Source: Euphorbia lathyris (Eukaryota; Streptophyta; Magnoliopsida; Malpighiales; Euphorbiaceae). Taken from it: a stretch of DNA of 64,000 bases. A model generated the notes under the pieces. That model was not told the origin of the DNA. It did not search any database and worked only from the letters and a program-made list of their open reading frames with translations. Of the stretch, positions 44,860-59,600 are shown in pieces. Made by a program: the position numbers and the translations under genes. Numbering within the stretch: the first letter of the stretch is position 1; each line of letters opens with the position of its first letter. The stretch lies in assembly GCF_963576675.1 (NCBI RefSeq), contig NC_088911.1, positions 85,279,256-85,343,255 on the forward strand, in the 5' to 3' direction.

Positions 44860-46320
44860 TATGAAAAAAATGAGTTTTATATTAAATCTTTTGAACTTTA
44901 CGTAAATGATTTAATTTTAGACATAATTTATAAAAGCCTCGACTAAATTTACGTAACTTTATTATTTTATAAGAAAAAATCTAAAAACTTTGTGAAAATA
45001 GAGTTTTATATAAAATCTTAGAACTTAACATAAATTTTTCATTTATAGACATAATTTACGTGAATTTAAGCTAAATTTACATAACCTTGTTATTTGATAA
45101 GAAAAAATCTAAAAAAATACGAAAAATATAGTTTTACGTAAAACCCACTACAAGAAAACAGATTTTTTTGGGGGAAACTTTTCCCCACAAAAGATCATTT
45201 TTTCGTCACTATAAGCCATTTGTGGCGAAAGACATTTCGCTACATCGTCGCTAACATTAGAGCGTTAGCACTTTACGTAAATCTTTTATTTTTAGACATA
45301 ATTTACATACATTTGGACTAAATTTAGGTAAATTTATTATTTTATAAGAAAAAATCCACAAATTTTGTGAAAAATAGAATATTACGTAAAACCTTAAAAA
45401 AATAACGTAAATCTTTTAATTTTACACATAATTTACGTAAATTTGGACTAAATTTTCGTAAAGTTGTACATTTGCAATTTATGTAAACTTAAACTAAATT
45501 TACGTAAACTTGTTATTTTATAAGATAAAATCCAAAAACTTTGTGGAAAATAGAATTTTACGTAAAATCTTAGAATTTTACGCAAATCTTTTATTTTTAG
45601 ACATGGTTTACGTAAATTTAGACTAAATTTACGTAAACTTGTTATTTTATAAGAAAAAATTAAAAAAATTATAAAAAATAGAGTTTTACGTAAAACCTTA
45701 GAACTTTAAGTAAATATTTTATTTTTAAACATAATTTACGTAAATTTTGACTAAATTTACGTAAACTTGTTATTTTATAAGAAAAAATCCACAAACTTTG
45801 TGAAAAATAAAGTTTTACGTAAAATCTTAGAACTTAACATAAATTTTTTTATTTTTTCAACTAATTTATGTAATTTTTAGCTAAGTTTGCGTAAACTTGT
45901 TATTTGATAAGAAAAATTAAAAAAAATATGAAAAATATAGTTTTACGTAAAACCTTAGCACTTTACGTAAATCTTTTAATTTTAGACATAATTTACGTAA
46001 ATTTGGATTAAATTTTCATAAAATTGTACTTTTACAATAAAAAATCATTAACTTTGTAAAAAACGAGTTTTACATAAAATATTTGCACGTTATATAAATC
46101 CTTTATTTTTAGACATAATTTCCGTAAACCTAGACTAAATTTACGTAATCTTTTTATTTATAACATAAAATCCAAAAACTTTGTGAAAAATAGAGTTTTA
46201 CGTAAAATCTTAGAATTTCACGTAAATCTTTAATTTTTAGACATAGTTTACGTAAATTTAGACTAAATTTACGTAAACTTATTATTTGATAAGAAAAAAT
46301 CCAAAACGATTGTCAAACCC
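44860..46320. repeat. Diverged flank of the satellite array
   Basis: About eleven degenerate copies of a unit near 125-130 bp containing ttttacgtaaaacctta, ttagacataatttacgtaaa and ttatttt(a/g)taagaaaaaa. Copies differ more from each other than in the right part of the array. One break at about 45147-45267 holds a foreign fragment. Confidence 0.8.
45147..45267. mobile_element. CACTA terminal fragment in the satellite
   Basis: Begins cactacaagaaaacagattt, the terminal sequence type of CACTA elements, and runs through tgtggcgaaagacatttcgc to a junction with satellite sequence (ttagcactttacgtaaatc). The matching right terminus (..ttcttgtagtg) is absent, so it is a truncated or deletion copy. 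Confidence 0.6.
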
Positions 46321-46640
46321 GACCTAAAATAAGATCAGATAAGACGGTGAGACGTTACCACTGACTTATTATATAAACCAGTAGCAGTATCTCTCAAATA
46401 AAGAGAAAAATTAAAACAAAAACCAAATTTTGGTTTAAAGCTAAAATGACCAACATATGTCGTTCCGAGCCTAACATTTACATATGGAGTCTGATTAAGG
46501 CGATTCAAATCTAGTCAAACTTTATTCAAATCTAATTATAACAAGGTTACGTAAATTTAGTCAAATGTTACGTAAATTATGTCTAAAAATAAGAGAGTTA
46601 CGTAAATTTAGTCAAACTATACGTAAACTATACCTATGAA
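46321..46640. other. Spacer and inverted satellite units
   Basis: 46321-46535 is non-satellite sequence (cgacctaaaataagatcaga and following) of unknown origin. From 46538 to about 46625 the satellite motif appears in reverse orientation (aaggttacgtaaatttagtc), after which the forward orientation resumes. This marks an inversion or insertion breakpoint within the array. Confidence 0.7.
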
Positions 46641-49600
46641 TTTTACGTAAGATTTGACTAAATTCACATAACCCTTTTACTTTAGGAGAAATCCACAAAC
46701 CTTGTGAAAATTAGAGTTTTACGTAAAACCTTTTAACTTTACGTAAATATGTTATTTTTAGACATAATTTACCTATAGTTTGACTAAATTTACGTAACCT
46801 TTTTATTTTAGAAGAAAAAAATTCACAAACCTTGTGAAAATAGAGTTATACGTAAAACCTATGAAATTTATGTAAATCTCTTATTTTCAAACATAATTTA
46901 CGTAAGGTTTGACTAAATTTACGTAACCCTTTTATTTTAGGAGAAAAAATCCACAAACCTTGTGAAAATTAGAGTTTTACGTAAAACCTTTAAACTTTAC
47001 GTAAATATTTTATTTTTAGACATAATTTCCGTATAATTTGACTAAATTTAGGTAACCTTTTTATTTTAGGAGAAAAAATTCACAAACCTTATGAAAATAG
47101 AGTTTTATGTAAAACCTATGTATTTTACGTAAATCTCTTATTTTTGGACATAATTTACGTAAGGTTTGACTAAATTTGCGTAACCCTTTTTACTTTAGGA
47201 GAAAAAATCCACAAACCTTGTGAAAATTAGAGTTTTACGTAAAACCTTTGAACTTTACGTAAATATTTTATTTTTAGACATAATTTACGTATAGTTTGAC
47301 TAAATTTACGTAAGCATTTTATTTTAGGAGAAATAAATTCACAAACCTTGTGAAACAAAAGTTTTACATAAAACCTATAAATTTTACGTAAATCTCTTAT
47401 TTTTAGAAATAATTTACGCAAGGTTTGACTAAATTTACGTAACCCTTTTACTTTAGGAGAAAAAATCCACAAACTTTGTGAAAATTAGAGTTTTACGTAA
47501 AACCTTTGAACTTTACGTAAATATTTTATTTTTAGACATAATTTCCGTATAACTTGACTAAATTTAGGTAACCTTTTTATTTTAGGAGAAAAAATTCACA
47601 AACCTTGTGAAAATAAAGTTTTATGTAAAACCTATGAATTTTACGTAAATCTCTTATTTTTAGACATAATTTATGCAAGGTTTGACTAAATTTGCGTAAC
47701 CCTTTTACTTTAGGAGAAAAATCCACAAACATTGTGAAAATTAGAGTTTTACGTAAAACCTTTGAACTTTACGTAAATATGTTATTTTTAGATATAATTT
47801 CCGTATAGTTTGACTAAATTTAGGTAACCTTTTTATTTTAGCATAAAAAAATTCACAAACCTTGTGAAAATAGAGTTTTACGTAAAACCTATAAATTTTA
47901 CGTAAATCTTTTATTTTTAGACATAATTTACGTAAGGTTTGACTAAATTTGCGTAACCCTTTTACTTTAGGAGAAAAAATCCACAAACCTTGTGAAAATT
48001 AGAGTTTTACGTAAAACCTTTGAACTTTACGTAAATATTTTATTTTTAGACATAATTTACGTATAGTTTGACTAAATTTACGTAAGCATTTTATTTTAGG
48101 AGAAATAAATTCACAAACCTTGTGAAAATAGAGTTTTACATAAAACCTATAAATTTTACGTAAATCTCTTATTTTTAGAAATAATTTACGCAAGGTTTGA
48201 CTAAATTTACGTAACCCTTTTACTTTAGGAGAAAAAATCCACAAACTTTGTGAAAATTAGAGTTTTACGTAAAACCTTTGAACTTTACGTAAATATTTTA
48301 TTTTTAGACATAATTTCCGTATAATTTGACTAAATTTACGTAACCTTTTTATTTTAGGAGAAAAAATTCACAAACCTTGTGAAAATAGAGTTTTATGTAA
48401 AACCTATGAATTTTACGTAAATCTCTTATTTTTAGACATAATTTACGTAAGGTTTGACTAAATTTGCGTAACCCTTTTACTTTAGGAGAAAAATCCACAA
48501 ACATTGTGAAAATTAGAGTTTTACGTAAAACCTTTCAACTTTACGTAAATATTTTATTTTAGATATAATTTGCGTATAGTTTGACTAAATTTACGTAACC
48601 TCTTTATTTTAGGAGAAAAAAAAGTCAGAAACCTTATGAAAATAGAGTTTTACGTAAAACCTATGAATTTTACGTAAATCTCTTATTTTTAGACATAATT
48701 TACGGAAGGTTTGACTAAATTTACGTAACCCTTTTACTTTAGGAGAAAAAATCCACAAACCTTGTGAAAATTAGAGTTTTACGTAAAACCTTTGAACTTT
48801 ACGTAAATATTTTATTTTTAGACATAATTTACGTATAGTTTGACTAAATTTACGTAAGCTTTTTATTTTAGAAGAAAAAATTCACAAACCTTGTGAAAAT
48901 AAAATTTTATGTAAAACCTATGAATTTTACGTAAATCTCTTATTTTTAGACATAATTTATTTAAGGTTTGACTAAATTTGCGTAACCCTTTTACTTTAGG
49001 AGAAAAATCCACAAACATTGTGAAAATTAGAGTTTTACGTAAAACCTTTGAACTTTACGTAAATATGTTATTTTTAGATATAATTTACGTATAGTTTGAC
49101 CAAATTTACGTAACCTTTTTATTTTAGGATAAAAAAATTCACAAACCTTGTGAAAATAGAGTTTTATGTAAAACTTATAAATTTTACGTAAATCTTTTAT
49201 TTTTAGACATAATTTACGTATGGTTTGACTAAATTTACGTAACCTTGTTATTTTAGGAGAAAAAATCCACAAACCTTGTCAAAATTAGAGTTTTACGTAA
49301 AACCTTTGAACTTTACGTAAATATTTTATTTTTACACATAATTTACGCATAGTTTGACTAAATTTACGCAATCTTTTTATTTTAGGAGAAAAAAAAGTCA
49401 CAAACCTTATGAAAATAGAGTTTTACGTAAAACCTATGAATTTTACGTAAATCTTTTATTTTTAGACATAATTTACGTAAGGTTTGACTTAATTTACGTA
49501 ACCCTTTTACTTTAGGAGAAAAAATCCACAAACCTTGTGAAAATTAGAGTTTTACGTAAAACCTTTGAACTTTACGTAAATATTTTATTTTTAGACCTAA

Positions 49601-51240
49601 TTTACGTATAGTTTGACTAAATTTACGTAAGCTTTTTATTTTAGGAGAAAAAATTTCACAAACCTTGTGAAAATAGAGTTTTACATAAAACCTATAAATT
49701 TTACGTAAATCTCTTATTTTTAGAAATAATTTACGCAAGGTTTGACTAAATTTGCGTAACCCTTTTACTTTAGGAGAAAAAATCCACAAACCTTGTGAAA
49801 ATTAGAGTTTTACGTAAAATCTTTGAACTTTACGTAAATATTTTATTTGTAGACATAATTTCCGTATAATTTGACTAAATTTAGGTAACCTTTTTATTTT
49901 AGGAGAAAAAATTCACAAACCTTGTGAAAATAGAGTTTTATGTAAAACCTATGAATTTTACGTAAATCTCTTATTTTTGGACATAATTTACGTAAGGTTT
50001 GACTAAATTTGCGTAACCCTTTTACTTTAGGAGAAAAAATCCACAAACCTTGTGAAAATTAGAGTTTTATGTAAAACCTTTGAACTTTACGTAAATATTT
50101 TATTTTTAGACATAATTTACGTATAGTTTGACTATATTTACGTAAGCATTTTATTTTAGGAGAAATAAATTCACAAACCTTGTGAAAATAGAGTTTTACA
50201 TAAAACCTATAAATTTTACGTAAATCTCTTATTTTTAGAAATAATTTACGCAAGGTTTGACTAAATTTACGTAACCCTTTTACTTTAGGAGAAAAAATCC
50301 ACAAACTTTGTGAAAATTAGAGTTTTACGTAAAACCTTTGAACTTTACGTAAATATTTTATTTTTAGACATAATTTCCGTATAATTTGACTAAATTTACG
50401 TAACCTTTTTATTTTAGGAGAAAAAATTCACAAACCCTGTGAAAATAGAGTTTTATGTAAAACCTATGAATTTTACGTAAATCTCTTATTTTTAGACATA
50501 ATTTACGTAAGGTTTGACTAAATTTGCGTAACCCTTTTACTTTAGGAGAAAAATCCACAAACATTGTGAAATTAGAGTTTTACGTAAAACCTTTCAACTT
50601 TACGTAAATATTTTATTTTTAGATATAATTTACGTATAGTTTGACTAAATTTACGTAACCTCTTTATTTTAGGAGAAAAAAAAGTCACAAACCTTATGAA
50701 AATAGAGTTTTACGTAAAACCTATGAATTTTACATAAATCTCTTATTTTTAGACATAATTTACGGAAGGTTTGACTAAATTTGCGTAACCCTTTTACTTT
50801 AGGAGAAAAATCCACAAACATTGTGAAAATTAGAGTTTTACGTAAAACCTTTCAACTTTACGTAAATATTTTATTTTTAGATATAATTTACGTATAGTTT
50901 GACTAAATTTACGTAACCTCTTTATTTTAGGAGAAAAAAAAAGTCACAAACCTTATGAAAATAGAGTTTTACGTAAAACCTATGAATTTTACGTAAATCT
51001 CTTATTTTTAGACATAATTTACGTAAGGTTTGACTAAATTTACGTAACCCTTTTACTTTAGGAGAAAAAATCCACAAACCTTGTGAAAATTAGAGTTTTA
51101 CGTAAAACCTTTGAACTTTACGTAAATATTTTATTTTTAGACATAATTTACGTATAGTTTGACTAAATTTACGTAAGCTTTTTATTTTAGGAGAAAAAAT
51201 TCACAAACCTTGTGAAAATAAAGTTTTACGTAAATCTTTT
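46640..51240. repeat. Satellite-like tandem array, about 129-bp units in alternating pairs
   Basis: About 36 copies. Two unit types alternate: type A (ttgaactttacgtaaatatt, then tacgtatagtttgacta) and type B (atgaattttacgtaaatctc, then tacgtaaggtttgacta, with gcgtaacccttttacttt). The spacing of agagtttta.gtaaaac is 128-130 bp, so the pair is about 257 bp. Near-identical blocks recur at about 515 bp, and one long block is repeated at about 2060 bp (47999 versus 50059), showing higher-order structure. Each unit has several TACGTA palindromes. It ends near 51240 in ordinary sequence, about 690 bp before the malate dehydrogenase start. Confidence 0.93.
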
Positions 51241-51929
51241 ATTTTATTAGCCTCTATATTAAATATCTAACATATTGTTTAGTTCTCGTATTTTAATAAT
51301 ATATTGTTTAGTACTTATTTTTTATTTTGATCAACTGTTTTATCACTTAAATTTTTTAAATTATTGAACAGATTAATCCCTCTACAAGGGACTAAACTGT
51401 TGAATTGAGCTAGAATTAAGGACTGAATAGTGTATTATTAACATATAATAATTAAATGGTGATTAGATTAAAATATAGGGACTCATATATTATTTACCTT
51501 GTAATTAATAATTTTTAAAATTTCCATAATTAAATATTACCTGCTATAGCAGATTACCTTTTTTATTAATTTTAATTTACCTTATTTTTATTTACACATA
51601 TCCAATTACTATTGGATACTAAAACAAAGTATAATTACTTTTGTTTCCAACAAAGTAATTATAGAATTTACCTAATCTATATATATATATATATTTTTTT
51701 TTTTTTACTATTATACAATACAAATATGGTTTGCGGAGAGAAATATGGCTAAGATTATTATTTTTTCTTTTTTGTTTTAATCTTTTTATTGGGAAAATGA
51801 AGTCCATAACTAAATAAATAAATATAAGACTTTCATTACCTCGAGCCTGTCGATCACTCCCATCGCTCTAAAACCCTCTCCTCATTTCCTTCTTCGCATC
51901 GCCATCACTCTTTCTCTGCACCACCCAAA
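51241..51929 (+). promoter_or_regulatory. Promoter and 5' UTR of malate dehydrogenase
   Basis: AT-rich sequence between the satellite and the ATG. A TATA-like aaataaatataagac near 51819 is followed by a CT-rich leader (51840-51928; cctcgagcctgtcgatcact and tctctgcaccacccaaa). No other gene is seen; a minus-strand frame at 51619-51807 is low complexity. Confidence 0.5.
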
Positions 51930-54645
<2,716 letters not shown>

Positions 54646-55258
54646 TTAGTTCAATAATCCTGGCCTGGTGGTTATTCCTTCCATCATAAACACATTCAAT
54701 TTTTGCATTTTATATTTTGGGTTTAAAAGTGTTGTATTCATTGCTGGCAGGCAGCAATACCGGCTTTTCTATCTGGTTGAATTAGAGTAGGATTCAGATA
54801 AACCATACAAGTTATCAATAATAAATAACCCTGTGGTACATGATCGGAGAAGATTCTATAGTAATTTAATCTGCACTTTTTAAAAGATTTGCAGTCAAAC
54901 CTGTGTTTTTCTGACGCTCTGATTTATGTTGTCTGATGGGCATATTTTGGTAGTGGAGATTTATTGTTCTATTTTTTGTTAGTTGAAATCATCTTTAACT
55001 TGCAATTTGAAGATAATTTGCTAGAAATCGCGAGTTTTACTTGTAAAGCATCCAAGTCTTTACTGGAATTATTCAAGCCTTTGAACAGTATAACGATTTT
55101 CCAGAATGAGTATATCCTTGATAGGATTTATAGGTGGACAATTATTTATCTTTAATAAGAACAATGGTTAATCAAGAAAGAAGAAAAGGACAACAATAGT
55201 GATATGAATTGGTTCAACGTTTGATTTGGATTGGTTGGTAGGATGATGTTATAGACTG
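54646..55258. other. mMDH 3' UTR side and intergenic DNA
   Basis: Contains the 3' UTR of mMDH. I see nothing else recognisable; a 63-codon frame at 54964 has no family features. The right border is the start of a gypsy LTR. Confidence 0.5.
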
Positions 55259-56684
55259 TGTCACGTATGCTATGCTCCTTAAGTTAGGGAACCAATTTTG
55301 TAATTTGGTTCAACATCATTAATTCTATTTTTATATTAGCTATGCATTTTCTGTATCGATTTTAATTCTCTAAGATGTTAAAAGGGCAAAAACGGCACCT
55401 TGTTAGCACTCAGTAAACGTTGTTAACTGTAGTTACCGCTTTCGGGTTGTAGTAATTACAGCTATGAATGGCTCCATCAATCATAGAAAAAGTCGATGTT
55501 GAACAACCACCAAGATGGGAACATCTTTAGAAAGCCCGTTTTGTGTTCAGTGAAAGAAAGCGAGACTGTAGGGTGAACACAAAAATCCGGAAAACTGAAA
55601 AATCAAACCGAAACCAAATTGAAAATAAGGTTAACCAAAACCGATGGACTAGTGTATGGTTTTTAATTTTAAAAATAATGGTTAATGGTTACGGTTTCTT
55701 TATTCCAAAAACTGCAGATAACCGAAACCGATCGAATCTCAATTAAATATTAAAAAAATATAAAAATAAATTTATTATATGGGTAAACAATTATTTAGTA
55801 CCTATAGTTTTTCATAACTTATTAATCAATCAACTATTTAATTATAAAGTCTCTAAATTTTTTCACTTTTAATGGTTTAGTCCTTCTATCAAATCAAATA
55901 TTAACATCAAATGAGATGAAAATATATAAATAACTTACCGTTAATTTGTTACTATCTCTCTGATTTTAGTTTATGCGGGTTTTCTTTTTCTTTTATGTTT
56001 TTGGATATAGAAACAAAGATAAAATTTTTATTACTTGTTTTCCAAATTTTATAGCCAGAAGTTTTATTATGGACATTTTGCCTTTTTTTATCCGTTTAAT
56101 TGTTCTTTAACACATTTTTAAAGAAAGATTTGATATATGGACTAAACAATTTAACGGAATCAAAACTGAGGGATCATAATGCACGTACATCTCCCTCTCC
56201 GCAGTTAATCTCTTCAACTTGTCATTGACCCATCGTCTCCCTCACAATAAAAATTAGAATTCTTTTATTATTTTTATTTACTAATGTTAAAACCCGAAAT
56301 AAAAGGTTAACTGACTGAAATAATTGGTTAACCGATTAGTGGTTAACCGAATTTAATGGACTAGTATATAGTATAGTTAGTGTTTTTAAAAAACCGATTA
56401 AATGGTTAACCGATCAAATTAACCTTAATAGACTAGTTAACCGACCACGTGCACCCCTACTTCTAGATGTTAGGTTTGCTAGCTAATCTGGTAGCCGTTT
56501 TGTGAGTTTGTTAGACAATTGTCTAATTGTTTTTGTCATATCTTCTCTGTTTAAAGGGTATGAAGACTATCATTCAGAATTTTAATGATTTTTTTTCTTT
56601 CAAACTTCTCTCTCTTCCTTTCTAATCTCTTTCTTTTCTTTCCTGATTTTTTCTTAGGTTCGACGCCAACCCATAGTTCTTACA
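55259..56684 (+). mobile_element. Ty3/gypsy 5' LTR, interrupted by an insert
   Basis: Starts tgtcacgtatgctatgctcc and matches the 3' LTR at 61185 (tgtcatgtatactcc). Shared stretches include aattttgtaatttggtt / aattatgtaatttggtc and tttaattctctaagatg, then ttctagatgttaggtttgct after the insert. It ends taca at 56681-56684 and is followed by a primer-binding site, ttggtatccgaatt (56685-), related to tRNA-iMet-type TGGTATCAGAGC. Bases about 55379-56460 are foreign. Confidence 0.8.
55568..56460. mobile_element. TIR element with accgaa/ggttaaccga motifs inside the LTR
   Basis: The left end gtagggtgaacac faces gtgcacccctac at the right. Interior motifs ggttaaccaaaaccgatgga and taaccgattagtggttaacc recur on both sides, so the arms are imperfectly inverted. 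It is in the same sequence class as 5867-6600. About 190 bp to its left (55379-55567) are also absent from the 3' LTR and unexplained. Confidence 0.6.
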
Positions 56685-56699
56685 TTGGTATCCGAATTC

Positions 56700-59600
56700 T
56701 TTCTTGTTATAATTCTTGTATGGTAAACGACCGTTATAAGAAAACCAGAGCAACTACCAAAGCTTATTAAGAAACTATAGTTATGCTAGAGCAACCGTTT
56801 TAGACCTTTTTAGTTCAGGTGCTTGAGAGGGTTGAATTCGATGCAAGTCTAATTATTAGATGTTCAAGCAACACAACAACAAAAGATGGATTCCATCTAT
56901 TTAAATCATGCGCAGTTTCACAAGGATCAGTTTAACACCCAACAAACGTTGGAGGAACTCAACAAATCTGTAGCAGCTACTGCTAAGATTGTTCAACCAT
57001 CTTTTGAGCAATCCTCATCCCAGAGATTTGGAGCTTCCCCAAATCAACACTCAACGAGGATTTTTAGGAAATTTCCTATTTCAGAACTAGGGTGGAACCC
57101 TATTTCAACAAGATGTTACCACACTTTGAGGGACCTGATGTTGAAAGATGGATGAGTAAGTGTTAGAAATATTTCCAACTATTTGATGTTGCATCTGACA
57201 AGAAGGTAGAGCTTGCAGGAATGTACCTGCAAGGCAAGGCTGATAAGTGGTACAAAAACTGGATCCATGGAGCTAGCTGGCCAATTTGCATTGGAGAAAT
57301 CTTTAAACGAACCAGGATACTGAACTGCAAGATGTGGTGGAGGAAATGGAAAATCTATGGCAAACATTAACTGTACTGTAATAACAGGAGCAATTTGAAA
57401 CCATGAAAATCAAAATGGAAAAGGTATTCCGTACAATCATCCCAACTTACTATCTTAGTACTCTTTTAGGATTAAAACCCGAGAGACTATCTGCAGTAAG
57501 GTCTAGCCAACCTACTGATATATATACTGCAAGCTAACCAAATTGCAGGAAACACATATAAGAAGAACTGATAGAAGTAGAGCCCTCGTTCAGTAGTAAA
57601 CTATGGAACCCTACTCCAATTTCTTCCATTAAACCTCAAACCTAACTCCTCTACAACCTTAATCTCAATTGTTATTAACTTTAAAAAGGACACATGGAGT
57701 CTGTTAGAGATGTGGTGACAATTCATTCTTGGTCACTACGGCACTATGAATTAAATATGCTTAACTTAGGAGGTGAGGTAGACGGTGAGGAATTACCCAC
57801 TGAGGGGTCTGAGATTGAGCCTGTTATTGAGATTAGCAATGAGAACCAGGAACCTATCAATTTATCTGTTAGTGCCTTAGATGAGGGAATAGCTGATGGA
57901 ACCTTCAAGCTGAAAGGAATTTTGCATAAAAGAATAATTACTATCTTAATTGATAGTGGGAGTACCGGCAGTTTTGTGAATCACAAACTGGCCTTAGAAG
58001 CGAAATTTCCATTAGTTAGAGTTAAGCCTGCAGTAGTGTCAGTTGTTGATAGGAGACATTTCCTATTTAACTCTAAGTGTGAAGAACTAAGCTGATCCAT
58101 GCATAATTCCAAGTTCACATTCTCTGTGAGAACTTTGGATTTGGGAGATTATGATATCATATTAGGAACTGCCTTGATAAGGCATCACACCCTAGTTACC
58201 TTTGACTTTAAATGCAACAAGCTCATCATTCGCAAGGACGGGCAACCCTGGGAACTGAAGGGCATTCCTGAGACTATGTCACCCAAGGTAATGTCCCTCA
58301 AATCCTTAAACCATTTAATTTCCAAAGTTGGAAATGAGTTACTTTTAAATTATTTGTAATGTCATTGTCTGAAGTTTCCCAAACGACCGAAACACATGGC
58401 CACTTACCCACTGTATCACTCCAATATCAAGCATTACTTGCACATTTTGAGCACTTATTTACACCTACAACCCAATTACCCCCCACCATAACACATGACC
58501 ATGCTATACCACTCAAGAATGACACAAACCTATAAATGTCAAACCCTATAGATATTCCCATTTCCAAAATAATGAAATTGAAAAACCGGTAGGTGAAATG
58601 CTCGCCAATGGAGTCATACAACTCAACCAAAGTGCCTATGCCTCACATATCTTGTTCGTAAAAAAGAAATAAGGAACCTGAAGGTTATGTGTAGATTCCA
58701 GGGAATTTAATAAAGCAACTGTGAAAAACAAATTTCCTATTCCAATGACCCAAGAGCTAATTAGAGTTATGATGTTCTCTAAGATTGATCTTAGAGCAGG
58801 GTACATAAGATAAGGATGAAACTAGAAGATGTGCACAAAACCACATATAGGTCTCATACAGGCCATTATGAATTTTTTTGTAATGCCCTTTGGACAACTA
58901 ATGCTCCTCTTACGTTCCAGTCCTTGATGAATATCATTTTTCCCTATATCAGGAAATTTGTATTGGTGTTTTTTTATGATATTTTAATCTACAGTAAAAT
59001 TGAAGAGGAGCACAAATATCATCGCAATCTAGTCTTTGAGATGATCAATTCTCACCAGCTTTATGCCGAAGGTTCTAAGTGTGAGTTTGGAGTGCCTTAT
59101 GAAGCTGCAGGTGTTTCCACTGATCCAGCAAAGATTGTGGCAATGGAAAATTAGCTAGTTCCCACTTCCTTTTAAAGAGCATGAGAGGGTTTCCAGGCTT
59201 AACTGGTTACTATAGGAGGTTCATAAAGGGATATAGGACAATCAGTAAACCTTAACCGAGTTGCTTAAGAAAGATAATTTCCTATGGAACCCTGCAGCTG
59301 GCGAAGCTTTTATTCACCTCAAAAAGCTTATCACTACAATCCCTATTCCATCCCTACCAGACTTCACTAAACCTTTTGTCATAGAATGTTATGCTAGTGG
59401 GACTCGTATTGGAGATGTTCTTATGCAAGAAGGAAAACCTATTTGTTACCTTTTTAAATCCCTTAGCCCTAGAAACCAAAAACTTCCTGCCTATGAGAGG
59501 GAATTATTAACCATATTGCAGGAGTATACAACTTGGAGACACTATTTAGAAAATTCAGCATTTATTATTAAGACTGGTCATTAGAGCTTTAAGCATCTCT

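Noticed and set aside
47227..50304. Six minus-strand 81-codon frames of near-identical sequence (MWIFSPKVKGLRKFSQ...)
   Set aside because: They arise because two 129-bp satellite units (each a multiple of three) stay open by chance in one frame. The frames follow repeat copies exactly, and there is no promoter or known protein family.
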